This document shows positions 37,000-46,669 of a DNA stretch of 64,000 nt, in pieces. The DNA comes from Maniola hyperantus (Eukaryota; Arthropoda; Insecta; Lepidoptera; Nymphalidae). The translations under genes were made by a program, and so were the position numbers. The notes under the pieces were generated by a model. That model saw nothing but the letters and a program-made list of their open reading frames with translations. It had not been told where the DNA came from and did not search any database. The stretch is taken from positions 7,299,099-7,363,098 of the forward strand of contig NC_048553.1 in assembly GCF_902806685.2 (NCBI RefSeq). Direction: 5' to 3'. How positions within the stretch are numbered: the first letter of the stretch is position 1; each line of letters begins with the position of its first letter.

Positions 37000-37116
37000 T
37001 CAATGGCGATACCAAGTCTGGCACATGCGCATACGCTTGACCTTCTTCTGAAGCTGCAGCATGGAGTACAACAGAGCTTCCGCTGTTGGGGGACACCCGG
37101 GAACGTAGATATCAAC
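37000..37116 (-). CDS. NDUFS7: NDUFS7-like last coding exon
   Basis: The minus-strand acceptor is acttttctag|GTTGAT and the frame is phase 0. It encodes VDIYVPGCPPTAEALLYSML, then QLQKKVKRMRMCQTWYRH and a TGA stop at 37000-37002. The Cys of VPGC is an N2 ligand, and the C-terminal tail with WYR is the family signature ending. No strong AATAAA was seen just downstream. ATTAAA lies on the minus strand near 36978-36983. Confidence 0.92.
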   Translation of the reverse strand, partial: VDIYVPGCPPTAEALLYSMLQLQKKVKRMRMCQTWYRH

Positions 37117-40100
37117 CTAGAAAAGTTATGAATTCCTGTACAACCCGAGTACTCGTAACTGAAAGTGCGGTATGGCCTAGTTGCGACCGCGCATGTGATG
37201 TCGATTGTGTTGATTAAGCTGTCTGACTCTAGTCGGTGACTGGATGGTTAAGGACTTTTGATGGTCTTGATTTGGCCGTTACATTATCACCGTTAACTCC
37301 TCTTAGAGCACATTAAAAGCGTCGTTTCCGGTTATTATTACAAATAGATTTATTTAACCTAGGAGTCGAAGTCGGACTCTTGGGCGAGTCGCCCATGGAT
37401 GTTTCTGGGTTCACCTTAGTATTATTCCTTGAAAACTCAAACTCAACTTTCATCATTATGTTATTGATGTGGTCCTCAGCAATGAGAAATATGACGCAGG
37501 GAGTTAGGTTATTGGGCTATAAAAGAATGAGAAAGCACCCTTATACCACTCTCTGCCTGTCAAGAACTCAAGACTCAAGACCCGTCAAAGAAATCAAAAC
37601 CTATAGGATACTTCTCGTTGACCTAGAATGATGAAATTTGGCAGGTAGCAATGTCTTAAAGCACAAGTAGGTAAAACTGGAATTAACCAAAAACCGTCAA
37701 TTTATGGTTACATCACAAAAACATTAAAGTATTTTTATGATGGTATGGACTATGGATCCGAGACATGGCCGCTAAATATGACCTCTTAAGAAAGCTCAGA
37801 GTCACTCAGCGGGCGATGGAGAGAGCCAGGCTTGGAGTTTCTCTACGTGATCAAATCAGAAATGAGGAGATCCGTAGGAAAACTAGGGTAACCGACATAG
37901 CTCAAAGGGTTGCAAAGCTGAACTGGCAATGGGCAGGGCACACAGTTCGTAAAATCGATAGACGTTGAGGTCCCAAGGTACTGGACCTGGAAATGGTGAC
38001 CTCGCACCGGAAGATGCAGCTTTGGAAGACCCCCCACTAGGTGGACGGACGACATTAGACGATTCGCAGGGAGCCGCTGGATTCAGGCGGCGCAAGACCG
38101 TGGCGTGTTAAAGTCATGCCACTACTGCCACACTGACAGGTGTTGTAACACCTGTCAGTGTGGCAGTAGTGGACGTCTATCGGTTGATGTTGATGATGAT
38201 GATGGAACCCTCCGCGTGCGAGTCCGACTCGCACTTGACCGGTTATTTTAAAGTGTTCATCACATTACCGGTATAATTCTGTCAGCACCGCGCACAGTGG
38301 AATAGGTATAATGGTAGTAGCCGCCTCCGTTGGCGCAACTGCCCATCGACACCACCCATTTAGGGTCCGGCATCAGATCGTAGGTCTTGCGCAGGATGGG
38401 CGCCATCTTGTTGGTGACGGTGCCCGCAACGATGATTACGTCGGTCTGTCTCGGCGTTCCTCGGAAAACCATACCGTATCGGTCCATGTCATATCTGGGG
38501 GAATCAATAGATATTTTTTTTGAAGTCTAGTTGTGACACAACTATCTGTCATAAAAGTTCCTGTTCGAGTTTCGACCATGCAATTTTTTTTTATTAAGTA
38601 GTGTAGTATCCAACGAAAATAGGTTAGGGGAAGAAAATATGGTAGAAGACAATCATGGCTAATCTTGGCTTAGAAATATGCAGGATTGGTCTGGGTTAGC
38701 CAACGCAGCACGACTTTTCTGTTTGGCGAAGGAAAGGGTTATCACAGACTCATCTTTATATTACACTAGCAATCCGAACCGGCTTCGCACGGGTAGGTTA
38801 CATAATTTTCGTAGGGATCTCTAGTTTTTTGTAAATAAAATATAGCCTATAATACTCAGGATTAAATAATAATGTAGCTTTCTACTGGTGAAAGAGTTTT
38901 CAAAATCGGTTCAGTTGTTCCAGAGATTACTTCCTACAAACTTACAAACTTTACCTCTTTATAATATTAATATTAGTATAGACGTCTAGATTAAATCAAA
39001 TAACAGCTTTAGGTATGTACACTTACCGTGGTCGATTTTAATAGATGACATTGTATTCAATCTAAATATATATCTTAATATATAAAAAGAAAAGGTGACT
39101 GACTGACTGACTGATCTATCAACGCACAGCTCAAACTACTGGACGGATCGGGCTGAAATTTGGCATGCAGATAGCTATTATGACGTGGGCATCCGCTAAG
39201 AAAAGGTTTTTGAAAATTCAACCCCTAAAGGAGTGAAATAGGGGTTTTAAATTTTGTGTACCTAGTCCAAGCGGATGAAATCGCGAGCATAAGCTAGTAT
39301 TATAATAATTATAAGTGAAGATGACTTTATTACCTTGATCCAGCATAATGCATCATCTCCAAAGCGCAGCAAGCAAGACCGAATGTGAGAGGCCATAAAG
39401 AGCCTTTTCTTCCCCAGTTGAGGATGTCGTCAGCTCTGGCAACTACCCACTCGACAGTTGACTGAAAACATAAGTGATCCATATAAATTATCTATATACT
39501 TAGGCTCCTTTTGCCTCGGAAAATAAGAAAGTTCCAACGGGATTCTAAAAAACTTATATCCACGTGGATGAAGTCGCGAGCATCATCCGAGATAGTTTAC
39601 ATCCTGGAGACGGGCATAGGCTACTTTTTATCCCGGAGAATCAAGGAATTCCACCGGGATTATTAAGTCTCAATCCACGTGGACGAAGTCGGAGCATCTC
39701 TAGTTAGTAATATTATTATTATACGCATCTCTTCGCAAAAGCTTTATGCTCGCTCGATCCGGCACGTGCTAAGCTCGTGGGTGTGCAATGTGGAGCGAGC
39801 TTCGTGGCCTCTTTGAAGCGGGACCAGAATCAGACCGACAAAAATCGAGATCACGCGCTAAACCTCAATTAATATGCAAATCCAAATTCGTGGTTCACGG
39901 GTTGTTCGCTTATCCGCATGAGATTAACTCGCGAATGAAGAACGCAAATTACAATCAATCACAGAAGAAAATAAGTAAAACTGAGTCAGTACATAGTACA
40001 TAGACACAGATTTCGGACTTGTTTTTGGTTGGCATATACTAAGAAGCTAAATTACTCTATCATTCCATTCGGGATATGGATTTGTTATCAGAAATACAAA

Positions 40101-43100
40101 AATAACTCAATTTACTAAAATAACGGTCAATAGTACATTTATATTATCGTTTGCTAGTAGTTATTTGGTTTAAGATATCGCAAGTGGGTAAGAGAATATT
40201 GTGGTTAGGGTAAACCACTGAAGTATACTCCTTTACGTAACGCTCGATTTCTCATTTACGACGAAAGTAATGAACTGTATATTTTATCACCAGCCGTATT
40301 GTTATTATATTATTATTATGATCATGAATCATGATATTGAACTCACAAAAAGTGTGAAATTATATCAGAATGTCTAGTGTTGAAGGAAAAATAACGTGAC
40401 ACACCGGTGTTTCGATTGCCAAAATAAACAAACAAAATTGCACAGATAGACGTCAAGTAGGTAGTTCACTCTACCTCAGGTCAAATGCCCATTTATAATC
40501 AATATACTTTAACAAATCAATATACTTTGATAAAGTATATTGATTTGAGATGGAAGGAAGTACAATAACTTTTAGTTAGCACTTGGTATTTTTCTTTAAA
40601 TTACCAAATTTCTCATACAAATTCTAAAATTGAACCAATCGCGATGGATAGAAATCTCAAATCACAATCCCCAATTGTCTAGTCTAGTCCCGACTTCCAA
40701 TAATTGCCCGTTTATAAAATTGTATGTAGGTATATTTTGGTGAAAGTACATACATTGAATTGAGATGGAAGGAAGTACATATACTTTAAGTTAGCACTTG
40801 GTATTTTTCTCTGAATTACCACATTTCTCATACAAATTCTAAATTTGAATCGATGGATAGAGATTCACAATCTGGGATCTAGTCCCGACTTCCATTAGCA
40901 AGATAGGCGGGTACACCGTACAGTCCAACTTCTTACGTAATTGAATTGAAACAGGGTGGAGGACAGTTCAAGGTGACATAGGTTTTGGGAGTGTTAAACG
41001 ATTTATAGCTGTTTGTAGACTGAGTACTTAGCTGTGACTCACGAGGTGTCATACTGCGCAACGTGTGATAAAAATAGTCATTTAGCGCAGTGATAAAATG
41101 TGCATAAAATTACATTGAATACAATAGATGCCGAGTCGAGTACCCATTGTTGCCTTACAGTTATTAATGTTACAGTTGTTAAAGTTTTATGTAATAGCGA
41201 TATAAATGGTATAATTACAGTTAGATGATCAGTTACTATGCGAAATGTTCTCAGAATTCTTTCCTATCCACTAAAGTAAAATTTTCATTCATTAATGTTT
41301 TTTATATATTTCGTAATTCAAAATTTATTTCCATAATTTATCCCCAGTATGAGCACATCTTAAATTGCCTCTTTATCACAATTTATTGATGATCTATTAT
41401 TTTTTCCGAGAAATGTATGTTAATGTTACTCTTGAAAACTATCCTAGTTCATAAATTCTATTGGATAGTATTTATTTGACTGTCAGTCGACAGTCAGCCA
41501 CTATAGAAAGTGAGGGAATTCTCGATCCTGAATCGACGTATGTCAAATATTAGGCTATGGTGACGTGAAATCAAAGAAAAATAGGGCTACCGTAGGGCTA
41601 CCGAGCGTCAAATATACTAACTAACATTTGACGCCTGCCAGTGACGTCTATTAGAAGTTCCCCAACTGTCGTAAACTATGGTAGAGACCCAAGCGAAACT
41701 CATTATGTGGACCAATTCAAAGTAACATATTATACCGTATCTACAGCATAATTCTCTTTGTTCCATTCATCGTAGTTTGAATTGTTTTCCGCTGTCTGGT
41801 ATTATAAAGCTCCACGAACGCGAATGATTACTGTTATTTGTTGTCAGGCTTTATTATTGTCTGCTTCAGTTCATATTTTCTTTTTAGGCTGACTACAGAG
41901 TTCTTTATGAAAGCTTACTTTGAAAGAACAGTTTTTCAGTTTTTTTCGTGTAAAATCTTCGTCAGAGATTTTTAAAATCTGAATGAGTTAATACTTAAAC
42001 TTAATAAATTAAGTCAGTGCTGTAATATTGATGGAAAATACCTACTGCTTTTATACTGTTATCTTTTCTCTACCTAGGTTTACACCTTAGGCATCACTGC
42101 CTACCACCAGAAGAGGTTGAGCTCAAATGTGTTGTATATTTCAAACAGAATACCTAAACATAAAAATTCCTAATAGCTAGCCTCAATAGTTCAATGGGCA
42201 TGGTATTGATTAAAATCGGGAAGCTGGTAGATTGAAACCAGACCCGTTTACTTGGACTTTGTTCCACCTGGGTGATCAAAGTAGAATAAAAAGTGAAGTC
42301 ATAATATTACCAGGGAAGGGAATTATATCTCCTGAATATTATCATAAGAGTTGAGCGTCCAGTATTTCGTATTTATTTATTTGAACAAAGGTAGAATTTC
42401 GCAGTTTGAGATCTTGAATTTTAAGGTGTTTGTAAGTTTTAAGGGCCTCTTAATCGGATGCTGGATCTCCTAGCACAATCTGTATTCTTAGTAGGGGGAT
42501 AAGGGCGGTTTTACACGGGTTATTATTCTTTAAAATAATGTTAATACCTAGTATTGTTCTTTAAAATAAAGTTAATACCTAGTAAGTCAAGGCATTTACC
42601 AGGATTACATAAAACTGTTAGTCGTGTTTCCGTCTTCGCAGCTCGAATAACTTCCCGCCGCCCCAGATCACACGCCTCTTTGGACACGAATGGCTATTTG
42701 CTTTTATGTGGCGTGCTTTAAGCCTTTGCACCCTACATAATATTACTATTGTACTCCGTATATGCTTTTATTTTGCGAAACGCTTATATTTTAATATGAA
42801 ATGATACATAGTACCTACTTTCTTCTTTCTTAATATTCTGTGGGAATTAAGTTTTCTTGGGATGAACTTCTGTCTCTACAGGATGCAAGGATCAGGTGTT
42901 TTTCGTCAAGATCAATTTAACGGTTTATAAATCAAAAATATTTATTTCATGTAGGCCAACTTGTAGCTCTTATGACATGCTAAGACTACCGATTTGGAAG
43001 GCAAAAGAACAGACAAGAACAATTTTAATGTAGGTGCTCGTACCTGTGCTATAAAGCGTCCTAATGACTAATCTAACCCAAATTTTAATACCAAAACCAG

Positions 43101-45765
43101 TTTGAAAGTCTCGGTTTTACACACATTTTCCATTCCAGCTATATAGCCTGGAAACTTCTTTCTAATACTTCTCATCTTCAACAAAATCGTACGAGTTATA
43201 AAACGCAAATCTATTTCTCAAAAAGATGCAATACTTATTAGCATAAGTTGTTCGCATTACATTTTATTTGCAGACTATATTTTTCATTCGAACATTCTAA
43301 ACCTAAAATACTTATGCATATAGAGCCTGGAGCAGTTTTAGTGTAGGGCTGTCAAGCTTTGTTAAACGGATCAAATACCCTTATAAAATAAAATAAAAAT
43401 TTTTGTCTGTGTATCTGATCGTTGCCTATCCATGCGTTCGCGCATCGTTCATCTGGTCGAGTTGAAACTTTATACAGTTATTATTGGGACTTTCGACAGG
43501 GTTTCTGACATAGTATCTACCATCAAAACAACGTATAACAATTTGGTGGTGCGTGAGACGCATTGTACAAGTCCCGCAAATTGCTAATGCGAGTGGCCGC
43601 CATTTTAGTGACGTATATACGTCAAATGACGTTATTTCGATGTTAATGAGACATGGTTCCAGCGCAATAGCAATTTGCGGGACTTATATGCCGGGCAAAT
43701 GTGTTGCTTAATTTTTTAACGTCGTTTCAGAAAAAATCTCTTCATTTCATCTTCAAATCATCTACCTATTGGGCTCACCCACATGTATCTACGCTAGGCT
43801 AAGGTCAATTAGGTTGCAATACTATAAGCATTAAATCTGCCTTGTTGCTTTTAGCTGTGCAACAATGAGGAAAAATATAAACTATAAAAAACTAAAATCA
43901 CAACTGTACCACCCCTTACGTACGCTCAGAAGTAGGGACTCTAGGACACTTATGACTCCATTTTGCCTTTTATCCTTCAAACCAACCCAACCATTCGGAG
44001 CAGGGATTATTATTCAAATAGTAAATCGTTAATGTAATTATACGACTTTAGAAAATAGACTCGGATTTTATTTCTCTTTTACGTCTGTCTGTGTGTCAAC
44101 GGGCTGTTATATCTCATGAACCGTAAAAGGTAGAGTTCAAATTTTCACAAAATGTGTATTTCTACTGCCACTAATAATAAAAATTTCAAAATGGTTGCTA
44201 TGTAAATTTAAAAAACCGGCCAAGTGCGAGTCAGGCTCGCGCAACGAGGGTTCCGTAATAGTCTTATTTTTTCGACATTTTGCACGATAATTCAAAAACT
44301 ATGATGCATAAAAATAAATAAAAATCTGTTTTAGTATGCACAGGTAAAGCCCTTTCATATGATACCCCACTTGATATAGTTATCTTACATCGAAAATTGA
44401 AAATACTAATTATTAGTTTATGACCACAATTTAATTTTTTTTGTGTGATGTAACCACAAATTCACGGTTTTCAGATTTTTCCCCTAATACCAGCTATAAG
44501 ACCCACCTACCTACCAAATTTTATGATTCTAGGTCAACAGGAAGTACCCTATAGGTTTTTTGACAGACCGACAGACAGACGTTATATAAAGGTAAGGGTT
44601 CCGTTTTTCCTTTTGAGGTACGGAACCCTAAAAAGTACGTATCTTGTACGATGTGAAGGTCGAGTCGGACTCGCATGTGAAGGGTTCCATAACCCTTCGT
44701 GTGCGAGTCCGACTCGACCTTGACCAGTTTTTGTTTTTAACTCGGGTGATTGACTGTTCCATCGTTGTTATTTTATTATGCCTCAGTCACTGTAGTTTTA
44801 TAATAAGAACTATACTAACTCACTATACTGATTCAAGAATACACTAAAAAATAAAAACTTAAATATAGTGCAAGCATTTTATTTCAACGATCTGAATAAT
44901 CTTTGCTGTCTGCACAGCGAATGGACTGAGTTAGTTCGTACGTTTAAAAGAGGAATGAAATCGCTAGCGAGAGTCGATACTTACTATCGATCGGTTGGCA
45001 TCTTCGATTTAGCATAATATTATTATTCCCCGTTGAAATCTGGGCCTTATTACATCATCATGACCGGCTCACTACATGAAATTTGATGAAGCGGCTTCGT
45101 CCGCGTGGTCATAAAAATCCCGCGGAAATCCTTTGTTTTTCCGTGATAAAAAGTCACCTATATGTTATTTCAAGGTATAAGCTATCAAGCAACCAAATCG
45201 GTTGTTATTGTGGCGTGAAGGAGTAACAAATATCCAAACTTTCATATTCATATTATTAGGTACTTACTAGTACTCGTATTTTACCCCCTTAAGGTTAGAA
45301 TTTTCAAAAATCCTTTCTTATCGGATTCTACGTCATAATAACTATCTGCAATTATTATGTCTGCGTACGAAATTTCAGCCCGATCCGTTCAGTAGTTGGA
45401 GCTGTGCGTCAGTCAACTTTTTCGTTTTATCACCTTCCTACCTACCTATTTACCTACCTATTTATCTATTTTACCTACTACCCTTTAGTCAATCAATCAG
45501 TCAGTCAGCTTATCATTTTATTTATTTAGATTAGGAATTATATTACCTGGCCAGGAAAATGAAATGGCGAATATCTTCGGTTCTCGCCAACTTTATACGT
45601 TTTCCAACCATGCGGTTGAACTGGAGGATGTTTTTGGCTCGGCCTTTTCGGCGGGAAGCCGCCGACTTTTTTGGTTTCAGCGTCTTTTCCCCCACAAATA
45701 GAGACATTTTTCGCCGTGGCGGATTTGGTGCAATATTTTTTAGCATCAAGTAATATTTTGTACGA
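37000..45765 (-). CDS. NDUFS7: NDUFS7/PSST-like complex I iron-sulfur subunit, diverged paralogue
   Basis: NDUFS7 (PSST, ND-20; bacterial NuoB) carries cluster N2, the last Fe-S centre before quinone in respiratory complex I, in the mitochondrial matrix arm. Exons on the minus strand at 45547-45765, 39334-39461, 38269-38494 and 37000-37116 splice in frame. The cluster ligands are present: the CC pair in FGLACCALEMM, the Cys of SMGSCANGGG and the Cys of YVPGCPPTAE. About 229 residues are visible, near the usual family length, but no start Met was found. The protein departs from the nearly invariant animal sequence at many sites, for example HYAGSRYDMDRYG in place of HIAAPRYDMDRYG, and FRGTPRQTD in place of FRASPRQAD. 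Together with retained introns this suggests a duplicated, perhaps tissue-restricted copy rather than the housekeeping gene or a retrocopy (inference). Confidence 0.88.
37540..37742 (+). mobile_element. ggttccgta-family repeat, left part, in NDUFS7-like intron
   Basis: cttctcgttgacctagaatg, atgaaatttggcaggtagc and tttatggttacatcacaaaa are family blocks. The rest of the copy resumes at 38203-38245 after an inserted LINE tail. Confidence 0.75.
37743..38202 (+). pseudogene. RTE-type LINE 3' end inserted in an older repeat
   Basis: It encodes RKLRVTQRAMERARLGVSLR, DQIRNEEIRRKTRVTDIAQR and VAKLNWQWAGHTVRKIDRR, the C-terminal region of lepidopteran RTE endonuclease-reverse transcriptases. Upstream GSETW is in another frame, and downstream the frame changes again before RWTDDI-like sequence, so it is inactive. 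The tail ends in (gat)n. atgatgg occurs on both sides and may be the target-site duplication. Confidence 0.82.
38119..38172. repeat. Perfect palindrome, 26-bp arms, 2-nt centre
   Basis: The left arm starts ccactactgccacactgac; the right arm 38147-38172 is its exact reverse complement, separated by gt. It sits in the LINE tail where relatives read through to cagcagtggacgtctatcgg without any palindrome. Confidence 0.95.
38269..38494 (-). CDS. NDUFS7: NDUFS7-like exon with SCANGGGYYHY motif
   Basis: The minus-strand acceptor is gattcccccag|A and the donor CCG|GTAATG. The first base completes an Arg codon begun in the upstream exon. It encodes YDMDRYGMVFRGTPRQTDV, then IIVAGTVTNKMAPILRKTYD, then MGSCANGGGYYHYTYSTVRG and ADRIIP. 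The Cys in MGSCANGG is a cluster N2 ligand. The usual RGCDRI reads RGADRI here; that Cys is not a cluster ligand in the family. Confidence 0.94.
38760..38985 (+). mobile_element. ggcttcgcacgggta-type retroposon tail
   Basis: It starts cgaaccggcttcgcacgggt, has caaaatcggttcagttgttc, and ends tataatattaatattagtat. The same opening motif is decayed at 1-55, and a relative lies at 51372. Probably an RTE-derived 3' UTR or SINE. Confidence 0.65.
39065..39297 (-). mobile_element. gatcagtcagtcag-tailed retroposon, reverse
   Basis: aggtgactgactgactgact, caaactactggacggatcgg, atgcagatagctattatgac and caacccctaaaggagtgaaa. It lies in the intron between NDUFS7-like exons. Confidence 0.78.
39334..39461 (-). 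CDS. NDUFS7: NDUFS7-like exon with tandem cysteine motif
   Basis: The minus-strand acceptor is ttatgttttcag|TCAACT and the donor TCAAG|GTAATA. It starts in phase 0 and ends with two bases of an Arg codon. It encodes STVEWVVARADDILNWGRKG, then SLWPLTFGLACCALEMMHYA and GS. The CC pair supplies two ligands of cluster N2. The most common animal form is SSLWPMTFGLACCAVEMMH, so the core is kept with scattered substitutions. Confidence 0.94.
39505..39702 (-). mobile_element. gcgacttcgtc-family, two truncated reverse copies
   Basis: Two successive blocks: gaaagttccaacgggattct to gatgaagtcgcgagcatcat, then ggcatactttttatcccgg-like to cgtggacgaagtcggagcat. Located just upstream of the 39334-39461 exon. 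Confidence 0.68.
40513..40547. repeat. Perfect hairpin, 16-bp arms, 3-nt loop
   Basis: caaatcaatatacttt, gat, aaagtatattgatttg, preceded by one more direct copy of atcaatatacttt. Confidence 0.92.
40548..40899. repeat. Diverged tandem duplication of about 150 bp
   Basis: Units 40548-40706 and 40758-40899 share gagatggaaggaagtaca, agttagcacttggtattttt, catttctcatacaaattcta and tagtcccgacttcca, separated by unique sequence. Intronic to the NDUFS7-like gene. Confidence 0.8.
41480..41680 (-). mobile_element. Interspersed repeat with gacgcc palindrome, copy 3
   Basis: Reverse of 5363-5537: atgtcaaatattaggctatg, aatagggctaccg (a short duplication repeats tagggctaccg), catttgacgcctgccagtga. Similar length. 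Confidence 0.72.
41700..43550. other. Intronic sequence, no exon recognised
   Basis: This lies between NDUFS7-like exons. A possible decayed SINE head is at 42186-42255. No conserved coding block on either strand. Confidence 0.4.
43569..43685. mobile_element. Short palindromic MITE, aagtcccgcaaattgct ends
   Basis: aagtcccgcaaattgctaat at the left, atagcaatttgcgggactta at the right, about 117 bp. Centre contains acgtatatacgt. No ORF. Confidence 0.8.
43990..44206 (+). mobile_element. Repeat with tctcatgaaccgtaa block
   Basis: tttacgtctgtctgtgtgtc, ttatatctcatgaaccgtaa and acaaaatgtgtatttctact. Related to the repeat that hosts the SINE at 48 kb. Confidence 0.6.
44209..44735 (-). mobile_element. 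ggttccgta-family repeat, reverse, with palindromic end
   Basis: aaaccggccaagtgcgagtc, tgcacgataattcaaaaact, attctaggtcaacaggaagt and ccttttgaggtacggaaccc, then an extra hairpin at 44658-44719 made of the same gcgagtccgactcg end sequence. Confidence 0.8.
44658..44719. repeat. Near-perfect palindrome, 29-bp arms, 4-nt loop
   Basis: ggtcgagtcggactcgca leads the left arm; the right arm 44691-44719 is its reverse complement with three differences within catgtg. Loop ccat. Confidence 0.9.
45082..45250 (+). mobile_element. gcgacttcgtc-family fragment
   Basis: gaagcggcttcgtccgcgtg, aaaatcccgcggaaatcctt and tccgtgataaaaagtcacct. A truncated forward copy next to another retroposon piece at 45285. Confidence 0.65.
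45285..45525 (+). mobile_element. gatcagtcagtcag-tailed retroposon fragment
   Basis: cttaaggttagaattttcaa, tcttatcggattctacgtca, cagcccgatccgttcagtag, then ctac-rich spacers and tcaatcagtcagtcag. Confidence 0.7.
45547..45765 (-). CDS. NDUFS7: NDUFS7-like upstream exon (no ATG in its frame)
   Basis: The minus-strand sequence ends GGCCAG|GTAATA. Read so that it ends in phase 0, as the next exon requires, it finishes GENRRYSPFHFPGQ. The YSPF motif just before STVEW is typical of insect NDUFS7, and this is the main reason for the call. The frame stays open back to a TGA near 45807 with no ATG, so the start codon lies in an undetected upstream exon. The upstream limit given (acceptor gtcgcag, about 45765) is one of several weak candidates. 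The segment is Lys/Pro-rich (KRPSQKHPPVQPHGWK) and more G/C-rich than its surroundings. A second frame over the same bases is also open and has ATGs, but its phase does not fit the downstream exon. Confidence 0.62.
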
Positions 45766-46544
45766 CTGCGACTTGTTTCTACGACATAAGATTCTTTTTC
45801 AAGTTAATTAGCAGTATTCAGCAACTCCCTATATCGTTATTGATCTAAATTGTAAACTAGTATACATTCAGACGAACCACACCACCACCACATCATGGCG
45901 GCAGAAAGTCCCCAGGCGTGAAACATCTCGCTACTGTTTCCGTAAGTTACGTTGTAGTAGCCACAAATTACTGAATGGTACAGTGGTCAGTGACTACGAT
46001 GTGATCATAAGCTTGTCGTTGCGTTTGTGTTCGAAATGTCGTTGGTATTGACGGTATTGACCACACGTCATCGCCGACAGCCTTTGAACGCGAATACAAA
46101 ATCCCCGTGCACATTTTTGCCTTTTTGTGACACGTCTAAAGGGCCCAAAGGGTTGCCTTTGATCCAGTTTCGTAAAAAAAGTAGTTATCTAACCTGTGTA
46201 TGAGGTTGTGCAAAAAATAATCCGTTATCATCATGTTTATAATTTATTTTGTAAGTAAGGCTAGTGCCAGAAATAAATATTAATATTTTGTTGTAAAAGC
46301 TCGATAGCTCGACAGCAAAATTCAAGTGGTTTGACGACTTGCAAACTGGAGCTGACGTTTCAGTTTTTTAATTTCGAACTATAAAGCTGCTCATTATATT
46401 TTTCGACATGTTTCGAAGATTTCATGCAACCTTTTTAAAGCTAAATTTGGCTGTGTGCAGACTACCGGTTCGTGTATTTACTGGATTGACGTATTTTTTG
46501 CATCTCTCTAACATGGAAGACATGTGTGTGGAGTGAATGGAGAT

Positions 46545-46662
46545 AGATTATACCCTGGATTAACACATAGGCTGCTTTTTATCCCGGAAAATCAAAGGGT
46601 TCCCACGGGATTTTTAAAAACCTAATTCCACGCGGACGAAGTCGCGGGCATCAGCTAGTATA
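46545..46662 (-). mobile_element. gcgacttcgtc-family fragment
   Basis: taccctggattaacacatag, tttatcccggaaaatcaaag, cccacgggatttttaaaaac and gacgaagtcgcgggcatcag: a well-preserved 5' half in reverse. Confidence 0.75.
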
Positions 46663-46669
46663 AATAAGA

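Noticed and set aside
36915..37115. 66-residue reverse ORF over the last NDUFS7-like exon
   Set aside because: Out-of-frame shadow of the real exon, which reads VDIYVPGCPPTAEA in another frame.
45543..45753. 68-residue ATG-started reverse ORF and an opposite-strand ORF over the same bases
   Set aside because: The phase at the splice donor does not fit the next NDUFS7-like exon, whereas the overlapping ATG-less frame does and carries the YSPF motif.
46036..46203. 56-codon plus-strand ORF (starting MSLVLTVLTTRHRRQ)
   Set aside because: Looks like a possible targeting peptide, but its strand is wrong for NDUFS7 and it lacks the PACS N-terminal motif. No support beyond composition.
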